NCBI GenBank assembly: GCA_964641715.1
Contig: CAZXMB010000010.1
Coordinates: 1 to 29,920 of the forward strand
DNA: 29,920 nucleotides
From: CAZXMB01 sp964641715
GTDB taxonomy: Bacteria > Desulfobacterota > BSN033 > UBA1163
Direction: 5' to 3'
The notes under the pieces were generated by a model, which worked only from the letters and a program-made list of their open reading frames with translations, did not search any database and was not told where the DNA came from. Positions 8,699 to 16,375 of the stretch are shown here, piece by piece; within the stretch, counting starts at the first letter, position 1; the number at the start of each line of letters is the position of its first letter. Position numbers and translations under genes: made by a program.

Positions 8699-11326
8699 CT
8701 ATCCTTTCTCTATCCTTCCAATAAAAGCCTTGTAGATGGGTTGGGGATGGATGGAATCCCGAAAAGAGGCAAGGAGGTTGTTCACAAAGACCGGGAAGAA
8801 GCTGGTGGCAAAGTAAGCCACCCCTCTGGGCAGATCCTTCGAAATCCGGCAAACCGTCACCACCTCTCCTCTGGGTGAAATGACTTTCACCCGATCCCCT
8901 TCGGTCAAGCCTGCCTTTTCGGCATCATCGGAATGAACCTCGATCCTTGTATCGGGAAAGACCTTTGCCAGCCCCTCTGCCCTTTTCGTGGTCGTGCCCA
9001 TTGCGTAATGATAGTGAAATCCTCTGGGGATGATCCAAAGGGGATACTGATCATCCGGTTTTTCAATCGGCTCCCTTGGCTCTGCCGGATGAAACCTCCT
9101 CTTCATCCCGTTGCCCAGAGGCCACTGAAGGCCACCCCCCTCCAGTCTGGAATAGGTCATGCCGGCATAAAAAGGGACCAGAGAGGAAATCTCCTCCATC
9201 ACCTCCGAAGGATTCCGATAATCCACCGGGTAACCCATCCTGTTTGAGAGGTCGCAAAGGATCTTCCAGTCAGCTCTTGAATCACCCACAGGAGAGATGG
9301 CCTTTCTCACCCTCTGGACTCTCCGCTCCATGTTGGTGAAAGTCCCGTCCTTTTCTGCAAAACTAACTCCGGGAAGAATCACATGGGCATAGCCTCCGAT
9401 ATGGGTCATAAAAAGGTCCTGAACGACTAAAAATTCTAACTGATGGAGCCCGATTCTGAGACGCTCCTGATTGGGAAGAGTGATGAAAGGATCTTCCCCG
9501 AATACATAGAGGGCCTTGATCTTTCCCTCTGAGATTTGATCAAAGATTTCCAGGTATCTCAGGCCCGGTTTCTCCGGGATCTCTTTCTCCCAGGCTTCTT
9601 CAAAAGGCCTCCTCCCCTTTGGATCATCGACCCTCACATAACCGGGAAGCCATTCGGAGAGAACCCCCATATCCAGAGCCCCCTGGGCATTGTTCTGGGC
9701 AAGCATCGGGTAGAGTCCACCTCCCCCTTCTTCTGTCTCTCCGGTTAAAAGGGCAAGGTTGCAGAGCGCCCTGACCGCCTCCAACCCATTCAGATGTTGA
9801 GTGATCCCTGAACCGAAGACAATCGCCCGTCTCTTTGCTCCCCTATAGAGACGGCCAAGGGTCTCCAGGTCAATGGGAGAGATCCCCGTCACCTCTCTGA
9901 CCTTCTCGGCAGTGAATCTCTCCACTGAAGCCCGCATCTCCTCAAAACCCTCTGTCTTCGAATCGACGAACCCTTTTGAAATCGTCCCTTTCTCAATCAA
10001 GAGCCGGATCAGGCCATTGATCAAAACAAGGTCCGTCCCGGGAGAGGGTCTCAGCCAGAGGTCTGCCCAATTCTCCCACTGGTTCCTGCGGGGATCGATC
10101 AGGATGATTTTAGCATTGTTCAAACGGATCGCCTCTCTCATCTGATTGCTGAAGATGAGGTGATCATCATAGACATCCGTGCCAATGAGAAGAATGAGAT
10201 CTGCCTTTTTCACATCCTCAAAGGAATGGGTCATGGCGCCCCATCCAAGGGACTGCATCATGGCGTGAAGAGAGGATCCGCTCGAGAGCCGGGCTCCGTT
10301 ATCAATGTGATTGGTCCCAATGCAGGCCCTCATCCATTTTTGGAAGAGGTAGTTCTCCTCATTGGTTGCCCTGGAGGAAGAAATCCCTCCGATGCTCTGA
10401 CCGCCATACTTCTCTTTTATTTCCTTAAACCGGCCAGCAATCAGATCGAGGGCTTCTTCCCAGGAGACTTCTACAAAAACTCCTGATTTTTTCACAAGGG
10501 GTTTTTGAAGCCTTTCGGGATGATGAATGAAATCAAAACCGAATCTCCCCTTCACGCAGAGGCTACCCTGATTGACCCCGGCCTCTCCCTTGGCGGTGAC
10601 TTTGACGACCCTTCTTTTTCGGAGGGTATTGAGCTCCAACTGGCAACCACACCCGCAGAAGGTACAGGTGGTCTGGACCCTTTCCAGTTGCCATTTCCTC
10701 CCTTTCATCCTGCTCAGGTTCTCTGTCAGGGCACCTACCGGACAGACCTGGAGGCATTCGCCGCAGGAGATACAGTTCTCTTTTCGTTCGGCCCGGATAT
10801 AAGAAGAAAATCCGCGCTCTGCCACTTCCAGCACATCTGCCCCCGGGATACCGAGGCAGGCATGGACACAGCGGAGGCACATCACACAACGATCCCGCCA
10901 CTGTCGGATCAGCGGGGTCCCATACTCCGAGACCGGTTTCTCCACCTTCTCGGGAGGAAACTCATTCTTCTCTATTCCAAACTCATAGACTCGGTTCTGA
11001 AGCAGGCATTCCCCTCCGGCATCGCAGACCGGACAGTCCAGGGGATGATTAACGAGCAGGAGTTTTAATGCCTCAAGTCTCATCTTCTTCACTCGCTCGG
11101 TCCCGGTATGGATCACCATCCCCTCCACCGCAGGTGTGGCACAGGAGGCCACGGGCATCTCATAACCTTCCACATCCACCAGGCAGATCCGACAGGATTT
11201 GATCAGGGTGAGTTTGGGGTGGTAGCAGAGGGTGGGGATATAGATGCCATTTTCCTTGGCAATCTCAAGGATCGTTTGATCCGGTCTTCCAGTCAGTTCC
11301 TTTCCATCAATCGTCAGCTTCAGCAT
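8699..11326 (-). CDS. nuoG: Complex I subunit G, molybdopterin-oxidoreductase type (SfrA/FdhA-like)
   Basis: NuoG is the large iron-sulfur subunit of the input arm. In this 875-residue protein a [2Fe-2S] domain (C34, C45, C48, C62) comes first. An HPLDCPVCDAGGEC segment (94-107) follows, then two [4Fe-4S] motifs at 147-157 and 185-195. A molybdopterin-type cluster (C221, C224, C228, C257) and a long molybdopterin-oxidoreductase body complete it. The body is close in pattern to the FdhA encoded nearby (EEALDLIAGRFKEIKEKYG, TNEENYL). Where FdhA has selenocysteine, this protein has Ser348 (GARLSSGSS), so formate oxidation at this site is unlikely. The architecture also resembles SfrA of Geobacter and some NAD(P)-linked formate dehydrogenases. 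Its position between 'nuoF' and nuoH argues for the complex I role. Confidence 0.9.
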   Translation of the reverse strand: MLKLTIDGKELTGRPDQTILEIAKENGIYIPTLCYHPKLTLIKSCRICLVDVEGYEMPVASCATPAVEGMVIHTGTERVKKMRLEALKLLLVNHPLDCPVCDAGGECLLQNRVYEFGIEKNEFPPEKVEKPVSEYGTPLIRQWRDRCVMCLRCVHACLGIPGADVLEVAERGFSSYIRAERKENCISCGECLQVCPVGALTENLSRMKGRKWQLERVQTTCTFCGCGCQLELNTLRKRRVVKVTAKGEAGVNQGSLCVKGRFGFDFIHHPERLQKPLVKKSGVFVEVSWEEALDLIAGRFKEIKEKYGGQSIGGISSSRATNEENYLFQKWMRACIGTNHIDNGARLSSGSSLHAMMQSLGWGAMTHSFEDVKKADLILLIGTDVYDDHLIFSNQMREAIRLNNAKIILIDPRRNQWENWADLWLRPSPGTDLVLINGLIRLLIEKGTISKGFVDSKTEGFEEMRASVERFTAEKVREVTGISPIDLETLGRLYRGAKRRAIVFGSGITQHLNGLEAVRALCNLALLTGETEEGGGGLYPMLAQNNAQGALDMGVLSEWLPGYVRVDDPKGRRPFEEAWEKEIPEKPGLRYLEIFDQISEGKIKALYVFGEDPFITLPNQERLRIGLHQLEFLVVQDLFMTHIGGYAHVILPGVSFAEKDGTFTNMERRVQRVRKAISPVGDSRADWKILCDLSNRMGYPVDYRNPSEVMEEISSLVPFYAGMTYSRLEGGGLQWPLGNGMKRRFHPAEPREPIEKPDDQYPLWIIPRGFHYHYAMGTTTKRAEGLAKVFPDTRIEVHSDDAEKAGLTEGDRVKVISPRGEVVTVCRISKDLPRGVAYFATSFFPVFVNNLLASFRDSIHPQPIYKAFIGRIEKG

Positions 11327-11360
11327 GCCTTATATCAGCCTCCGGCTTCAATCTTTCCGA

Positions 11361-11431
11361 GATGCCGAAACAAGTTCGGCATGACATGAAGGAACCATAT
11401 AGCGGTGTCATTCTGAACTCGTTTCAGAATC
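11361..11431. repeat. Inverted repeat of the TGCCGAAACAAGTTCGGCATGACA type
   Basis: A 26-base unit at 11361-11386 is itself a hairpin (GCCGAA...TTCGGC). A diverged copy lies inverted at 11406-11431 (TGTCATTCTGAACTCGTTTC and onward). The pair fills the nuoF-nuoG gap. It resembles widespread mobile palindromic intergenic elements. Confidence 0.65.
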
Positions 11432-11439
11432 TGGTTTAT

Positions 11440-13398
11440 TTAAACTGCAAATAGCCCAACCCGGACACATCGGAGACAGCGATCTGCTTCTCTGCGGGCC
11501 AGAGGAATCGAAAACCCTTCTTCGACCTCATCGAAGACCCATTTTCTCCTGTCCGGTGAAAGCATCTCCAGCACGGCCCTCTTTTGGCCTCCTGGAACCC
11601 CGATCTTCTCATCCCTGCTGTAGACCTTGATCTTCTCAACCATGGCCTCCAGACGCTCCGCCTCTGACTCTTTCACTTCCATCCCTCGGAGGAAGAGATC
11701 AATCTTTTCAGCCGCCCTCTTCCCGTGACCGGCTGCACGGACCAATACATCCGGGCCGGTCACACAATCGCCGGCAGAGAAGATCCCGGGCCGGCTGGTC
11801 AGGAATGTCCCTTCCTGAACAGCAAGGGTGGACCGTCTCGTCGTCTTGATCCCATCCTTCTCCTCAAGGAAGGAGAGATCAATGGCCTGGCCAATGGCGG
11901 GAATGAGGATATCTGTTTCGATGAAGAACTCCGATCCTTTAATCGGGACAGGTCGCCGTCTTCCGCTTTCATCCGGCTCTCCCAGCTCCATCCGGATGCA
12001 TTCCACTCCGACCACCTTTCCCTCTTTTTCAATGATCCGAACAGGATTACAGAGGTAGTGAAATTTCACGCCCTCTTCCTCTGCATCATGGATCTCCACC
12101 CGATCAGCGGGCATCTCTTTTTTGGTCCGGCGGTAGACCAGGTTGACATCCGGTTTGCCAATGCGGAAAGAGGACCGCACGCAGTCAATGGCCACATTTC
12201 CGCCCCCGACCACTACCACCCTCTTTCCTGCGGGATAGGGGTCTCTTCCCAAATTGATCTCCAGGAGATAAAACACTCCGGGAATAAATCCCTTATACCC
12301 TTTGTCCTCTCCCTCCACTCCCATGGGGGTGTTGGTCTGAGCACCCACCCCGATAAAGATAGCTTTATAACCCTGCTCAAAGATCTGAGAAAGGGTGATA
12401 TCCTTACCCACCTGGGTATGGTAACGAATTTCTACCCCCAATTTTTCTACAATCCCGGCTTCATATCTCAGGATATCCCTCGGAAGCCTGTAGTCCGGAA
12501 TTCCAACTGCAGACATTCCCCCTGGTTCGCCCAATCGTTCAAAGAGGGTGACGGCGTAACCCTTCAGGGCAAGGTAGTAGGCGCAGGAGAGACCCGAAGG
12601 ACCTGCCCCGATGACAGCCACCTTTTCCGACTTCGCTGCCTCCTTCCTGATCGAAGGTTCCCTCCTCTTCTCCAGTTCATAATCTGCTACGAACCGTTTC
12701 AGCCATTTGATGGAGATGCATTCGTCCACATTCTGCCTGCGACAGTTATCCTCACAGGGCCGGACACAGACCCTGCCGAGAACACCGGGAAGGCAGGTGG
12801 CCTCACGAATGGCAGAGAGGGATTCCGCAAACCTCCCCTCCCTGATCAACTCCACATAGCGGGTGATGGGAAGATGGGAGGGACAGGCGCTTTCACAGGG
12901 AGCCGTGACCTTCACCTTATATTCCTCTCGGGGGATCTTCTTCTTCGATTGAATGACATCAGAAAAGTGGGCACTAAAATGGTCGAGGGCGTGAAGGATG
13001 GGTTTGGGCCCGGTCTGGCCCAGGTTGCATTTAGAACTCTTCAGGATGGTTTCGGCCAGATATCTTAATTGGCCCAAATCCTCCGGCCTTCCCTGACCAT
13101 CGGAAATCCGATTGAGGATAGTTGCCATCACCCTCGTTCCGACCCGGCAGGGAGTACACTTTCCGCAGGACTCCTTCTGGACTGCCTCCATATAAGCTCG
13201 AACGAGATCGATAATATCGACCCCGGGGTCTTTGATGGCCACTCCATCCCACCCGATGAAAGCCCTGATCTTCTTATCCTTATCGAATTCTTCGGGAAGA
13301 TTGAGATTCGAGACAGGCTTTCTTTCCCCTTCGGGCTTTCCCCGATTATCCACAACCACTCCACCCCAGCTGCTAAAAAGAATGTCGGTCATGCCCAC
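11440..13398 (-). CDS. NuoF C-terminal [4Fe-4S] domain fused to GltD/NfnB-like NAD(P)H flavoprotein (SfrB-like)
   Basis: This 652-residue protein takes the nuoF place but is not a normal NuoF. Residues 44-140 match only the C-terminal N3-cluster domain of NuoF, with ESCGKCTPCRVGT (C78, C81, C84) and C124 in CNLGQ. The FMN/NADH-binding domain is absent. From about 165 the protein is GltD-like. It has an N-terminal Cys-rich region (PCESACP, GRVCVRPCEDNC), a Rossmann FAD motif GAGPSGLS near 263, a second nucleotide motif GGGNVAID near 394, and the closing FAD motif GIFSAGDCVTGPD. This organisation recalls SfrB of Geobacter. The protein should oxidise or reduce NAD(P)H through a GltD-type flavin site and pass electrons to NuoG. 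NADPH preference is an inference. nuoE is missing upstream. Confidence 0.9.
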   Translation of the reverse strand: MGMTDILFSSWGGVVVDNRGKPEGERKPVSNLNLPEEFDKDKKIRAFIGWDGVAIKDPGVDIIDLVRAYMEAVQKESCGKCTPCRVGTRVMATILNRISDGQGRPEDLGQLRYLAETILKSSKCNLGQTGPKPILHALDHFSAHFSDVIQSKKKIPREEYKVKVTAPCESACPSHLPITRYVELIREGRFAESLSAIREATCLPGVLGRVCVRPCEDNCRRQNVDECISIKWLKRFVADYELEKRREPSIRKEAAKSEKVAVIGAGPSGLSCAYYLALKGYAVTLFERLGEPGGMSAVGIPDYRLPRDILRYEAGIVEKLGVEIRYHTQVGKDITLSQIFEQGYKAIFIGVGAQTNTPMGVEGEDKGYKGFIPGVFYLLEINLGRDPYPAGKRVVVVGGGNVAIDCVRSSFRIGKPDVNLVYRRTKKEMPADRVEIHDAEEEGVKFHYLCNPVRIIEKEGKVVGVECIRMELGEPDESGRRRPVPIKGSEFFIETDILIPAIGQAIDLSFLEEKDGIKTTRRSTLAVQEGTFLTSRPGIFSAGDCVTGPDVLVRAAGHGKRAAEKIDLFLRGMEVKESEAERLEAMVEKIKVYSRDEKIGVPGGQKRAVLEMLSPDRRKWVFDEVEEGFSIPLARREADRCLRCVRVGLFAV

Positions 13399-13404
13399 AC
13401 CTCA

Positions 13405-13556
13405 TCGCAAAGTGCAAATTTAACAATTAGCAATGCAAAATTGTTTTTCGTAACATTTGGGCTCTTCACTTAATTCAATGCAGGTAGAAAAATGCAAAAT
13501 ATTATTTCTCAAATTTTGAACTGCTAATTTTGCAATTTTCAATTTGCAATGTTCTT
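13405..13556. repeat. TTGCAATTTTC-type AT-rich spacer repeat between nuoD and nuoF
   Basis: Words such as GCAAATTTAACAATTAGCAATGCAAAA recur in inverted form (TAATTTTGCAATTTTCAATTTGC). They create an AT-rich inverted repeat. No remnant of nuoE or of the missing NuoF domain is visible here. Confidence 0.5.
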
Positions 13557-14729
13557 TTATCGATCAATCTCTCCCAGAACGATATCAATACTCCCGATGG
13601 TTGAGATTACATCAGCAATCAAACTCCCTTCGATCATTCTGGGAAGAGCCCCAAGATTGAGAAAAGAGGGGGGCCGGATCCTCAAACGGAAGGGATGGTT
13701 TGATCCATCGCTGATGATATAGAATCCCAGTTCCCCTTTCGCGGCCTCTACGCTTTCGTAAACCTCTCCCTCGGGTGCCGTAAACCCTTCGGAGGCAATC
13801 TTGAACTGCCGGATGAGGGAGGCGATATCCGTAAGGACCATCTCCTTATTCGGCAGGACGATCCTTGGATCATCGGCGAGGATCGGACCTCTGGGCAACC
13901 GTTCCAGGGCCTGCTTCACGATGGCATTGGACCACTCCATCTCGCGGAGGCGAACCGTGTACCGGTCATAGACATCTCCGATCGTCCCGACAGGGATATC
14001 GAAATCAAACTCCTCGTAACTCGAATAGGGAAAGGCCTTCCTGACATCCCATTTCACACCGGACCCCCGAAGGGTGGGGCCGGTTACGCCCCAGTTGATT
14101 GCATCCTCTTTGGAGAAGATTCCGATCTCTTTGGTCCGTTTCAACCAGATCACATTCTGGGTCAGCAGGGTTTCATATTCCCTGACATGTCCGGGAAAAG
14201 TCTGGACAAAGGTCCTGATCTTTTCGGTGATCCCATCCGGAAGATCCTTCGAAACCCCGCCGATTCTCAGGTAGGTAGGCGTGAGCCTTCCGCCTGCAAC
14301 CTCTTCAAAGATTCTCAGGACCTCTTCCCTTTCTCTAAAGGTGTAGAAGATGGGGGTGGTCGCGCCGATATCTAAGACATGGGTTCCCAGCCAGATGAGG
14401 TGAGCAGCGATTCTCTGAAGCTCGGCCATCATCACCCTCAGATACTGGGCTCTCTTTGGAACGTCAATGCCCAGGAGTTTCTCCACAGCCAGGACATAGG
14501 CCAGGTTGTTTCCCATGGCATTGGTATAATCGAGGCGATCGGTGAGAGGGATGACCTGATGATAGGTCTTGCTCTCAGCGAGTTTCTCCACTCCCCTGTG
14601 AAGGTGTCCGATATGGGGGACCGCCTTAACAATGATTTCTCCATCCAATTCCAACACGAGTCTCAACACCCCGTGCGTTGCGGGGTGCTGGGGTCCCATG
14701 TTGATGGTCATCAATCGTGTCTCTGCCAT
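13557..14729 (-). CDS. nuoD: Complex I subunit D (49-kDa type)
   Basis: NuoD forms the quinone-binding cavity together with NuoB and NuoH. The 390-residue protein starts MAETRLMTINMGPQHPATHG, giving the conserved histidine loop. HIGHLHRGVEKLAE and DRLDYTNAMGNNLAY follow, the latter carrying the quinone-site tyrosine. The C-terminus ends in the usual DIVLGEIDR. It is separate from nuoC (not the NuoCD fusion). The nuoC TGA stop lies one base before its ATG, so translation is probably coupled. Confidence 0.97.
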   Translation of the reverse strand: MAETRLMTINMGPQHPATHGVLRLVLELDGEIIVKAVPHIGHLHRGVEKLAESKTYHQVIPLTDRLDYTNAMGNNLAYVLAVEKLLGIDVPKRAQYLRVMMAELQRIAAHLIWLGTHVLDIGATTPIFYTFREREEVLRIFEEVAGGRLTPTYLRIGGVSKDLPDGITEKIRTFVQTFPGHVREYETLLTQNVIWLKRTKEIGIFSKEDAINWGVTGPTLRGSGVKWDVRKAFPYSSYEEFDFDIPVGTIGDVYDRYTVRLREMEWSNAIVKQALERLPRGPILADDPRIVLPNKEMVLTDIASLIRQFKIASEGFTAPEGEVYESVEAAKGELGFYIISDGSNHPFRLRIRPPSFLNLGALPRMIEGSLIADVISTIGSIDIVLGEIDR

Positions 14730-14730
14730 T

Positions 14731-15219
14731 TCAGACCTCTGGGATAAAGGGTTTGTCAGAGTCCGGACCTTCCACCGGGAAATCTTTTCTCAAAGGATGG
14801 CCTTCATAACCCTCCCAGAGGAGAATTCTTCTCAGGTCGGGATGGTTCTCAAAAGTGATTCCGAAGAGATCGTAGGCCTCCCTCTCCAGCCAGTTGGCTG
14901 CCTTCCAGATGGATTCAACACTTAAAATCGGTTCCCCTTCTCCAACTCTGATCTTTAATCTCAGCCGATGATTGAGCCTGAAAGAGTAAAGAAGGTAGGC
15001 CACTCCAAAACGGGGGGTCTGGGGGAAATGATCAATCCCGCAGAGATCGGTCAGCATGTGGTATTGGAGCTCAGGATCAGTATAGAGAAACTGGCAGATC
15101 TCATAGATATCCTTCTTTAAAACGGTGATGTTAATCTCCCCGCGAAAGGCCTTTACCTCCAAGATGGAGGTTTGAAATCTCTCTTCCAATCTTTTCACTG
15201 CAGGATGAATCTCAGTCAT
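14731..15219 (-). CDS. nuoC: Complex I subunit C (30-kDa type)
   Basis: NuoC is the non-cofactor subunit that packs on NuoD. The 162-residue product has YHMLTDLCGIDHFPQ, the R.RLKIRVGE strand, ESIWKAANWLEREAYDLFGI and HPDLRRILLWEGYEGHPLRKDFP, the diagnostic 30-kDa signature. Its ATG is three bases after the nuoB stop. It ends with an ordinary TGA stop. That matters because TGA is read through in the neighbouring nuoB. Confidence 0.97.
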   Translation of the reverse strand: MTEIHPAVKRLEERFQTSILEVKAFRGEINITVLKKDIYEICQFLYTDPELQYHMLTDLCGIDHFPQTPRFGVAYLLYSFRLNHRLRLKIRVGEGEPILSVESIWKAANWLEREAYDLFGITFENHPDLRRILLWEGYEGHPLRKDFPVEGPDSDKPFIPEV

Positions 15220-15222
15220 ATC

Positions 15223-15732
15223 CTATCCTTTCAGTTCCAGGGTGCTCCGGACATCCTTTCGATCCCGAAGGGATTCCGTTTCGATCTTCTTCTGGAGTTT
15301 GACCAATGCGGCAAGGAGTCCCTCGGGTTTGGGCGGGCAACCGGGGACATAGAAATCGACCGGAAGGATCTGATCGACTCCCTGAACCACATTGTAGGTT
15401 TTGAAGATCCCTCCTGAGCAGGCGCAGGCGCCGTAGGCGATGACCCATTTTGGCTCCGGCATCTGTTCATAGATGCGCTTGACCATGGGAGCCATCTTCT
15501 TGGTCAGGGTCCCTGCCACGATCATCAGATCCGCCTGTCTCGGTGAGGGCCGAAAGACCTCCGATCCAAATCGTGCAATGTCCCAGGTCGCCATACTGGC
15601 AACCATCATCTCCAGGGCGCATCAGGCCAGGCCGAAGGTCACAGGCCAGATCGAGTACTTTCTGCCCCAATTGACGATCTTGTCGAGGTAGGGCAAGAAA
15701 GGGGTTTTCTCAAGATAGGTTTCTATTCCCAT
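15223..15732 (-). CDS. nuoB: Complex I subunit B (PSST) with predicted selenocysteine at residue 37
   Basis: NuoB holds cluster N2, the last iron-sulfur centre before quinone. Reading through one in-frame TGA (15622-15624) gives a 169-residue protein with unbroken NuoB homology: NWGRKYSIWPVTFGLA-Sec37-C38-ALEMM, then FRPSPRQADLMIVAGTLT, GACACSGG (C103) and YVPGCPP (C132). The family has a tandem Cys-Cys where this protein has Sec37-Cys38. Spacing to C103 and C132 equals that of Thermus Nqo6 (Cys45, Cys46, Cys111, Cys140). The start at 15732 overlaps the end of nuoA, as usual in nuo operons. A SECIS-like hairpin lies just downstream of the TGA. Alternatives are a base-calling error or a nonsense mutation. 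The hairpin, the exact Cys position and the nearby selenoprotein genes argue against both. Confidence 0.85.
15586..15604 (-). promoter_or_regulatory. Predicted bacterial SECIS hairpin in nuoB
   Basis: In the coding sense, GGUUGCC (15598-15604) pairs with GGCGACC (15586-15592) over seven base pairs with one G-U. The loop is AGUAU (15593-15597). The loop begins 25 nt after the UGA and has G in its second position. This fits the general bacterial SECIS model, in which the apical loop is about 16-37 nt after UGA with a G among the first loop bases. It was found by eye, without energy calculation. Confidence 0.75.
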
Positions 15733-16079
15733 TCCAATGCTCCTTTTTTCCAGATATAGATATAAGCAATGATGAAGATGCCGATAAAAACAGCCATTGA
15801 GATGAAAGCAAAGATTTTAAATTCTTTGAAGACCACTGCCCAGGGGTAGAGAAAGACCACTTCAATATCGAAAAGGAGAAAGAGCATGGCGATGATGTAA
15901 TACTTTACCGGTATTCTCCGGAAGCTTGAGCCCACTGTTGGCATCCCGCACTCATAAGGGGCCTGCTTCACAGCAGATGGTTTTTTTTGGCCTAAAAGAT
16001 GGGAAGCGAGAACAGTAAAACAGGCAAAGAAAATGGCAATGGCTATAAAAATGCCTATTGTGAAATATTCAATCAGCAT
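15723..16079 (-). CDS. nuoA: Complex I subunit A
   Basis: NuoA is a three-helix membrane subunit near the quinone chamber. The 118-residue protein has the family loop KQAPYECGMPTVGSSFRRIPVKYY and the following helix AMLFLLFDIEVVFLYPWA with its acidic residues. ECG carries the conserved loop cysteine. It is the first gene of the nuo operon and overlaps nuoB by ten bases. A promoter lies about 80 bases upstream. Confidence 0.97.
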   Translation of the reverse strand: MLIEYFTIGIFIAIAIFFACFTVLASHLLGQKKPSAVKQAPYECGMPTVGSSFRRIPVKYYIIAMLFLLFDIEVVFLYPWAVVFKEFKIFAFISMAVFIGIFIIAYIYIWKKGALEWE

Positions 16080-16159
16080 AGCCCCCCCCTTCCTTATGAA
16101 CCTGAATTTTATCTCAATAGAGATAGAATTAATTTGTGAAAAGTTTCTTGTTCTGGGTA

Positions 16160-16188
16160 AAATTACAAGATTGCCTCTCTTTTGTCAA
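16160..16188 (-). promoter_or_regulatory. Sigma-70-like promoter of the nuo operon
   Basis: TTGACA (16183-16188) and TAATTT (16160-16165) are separated by exactly 17 bases on the minus strand. They lie in the 296-base gap between fdhA and nuoA, about 80 bases before the nuoA ATG. The rest of this gap (16080-16375) is AT-rich with no gene or clear terminator visible. Confidence 0.7.
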
Positions 16189-16375
16189 GAGAAATTTTAA
16201 AACAAATTGGTTTTTTTAGATAAATCATAACTTTATGTTTTTATTAGTTATTTAATTATCAACAACCATTTAAATTAAACTCAGAAAATAATTAGTGAAA
16301 TAAATTACATTTAATCTCCAAAACCCATGAACCGATTAAATATCGATTAAGAAGGATCATTTTTCGGCATAGTAA

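Noticed and set aside
11725..13068. Long plus-strand open frame opposite the NuoF-GltD gene
   Set aside because: The minus-strand gene has clear domains over the whole length. The plus-strand translation has no recognisable motif.
13399..13556. Remnant of nuoE or of the missing NuoF N-terminal domain upstream of the fusion
   Set aside because: The gap is only 158 bases and is AT-rich repeat sequence with no recognisable motif.
15622..15624. nuoB as a pseudogene or sequencing error
   Set aside because: The TGA replaces exactly one conserved Cys codon, the frame is intact on both sides, a SECIS-like hairpin follows, and neighbouring genes use Sec. Error is still possible and is listed as a refuting test.
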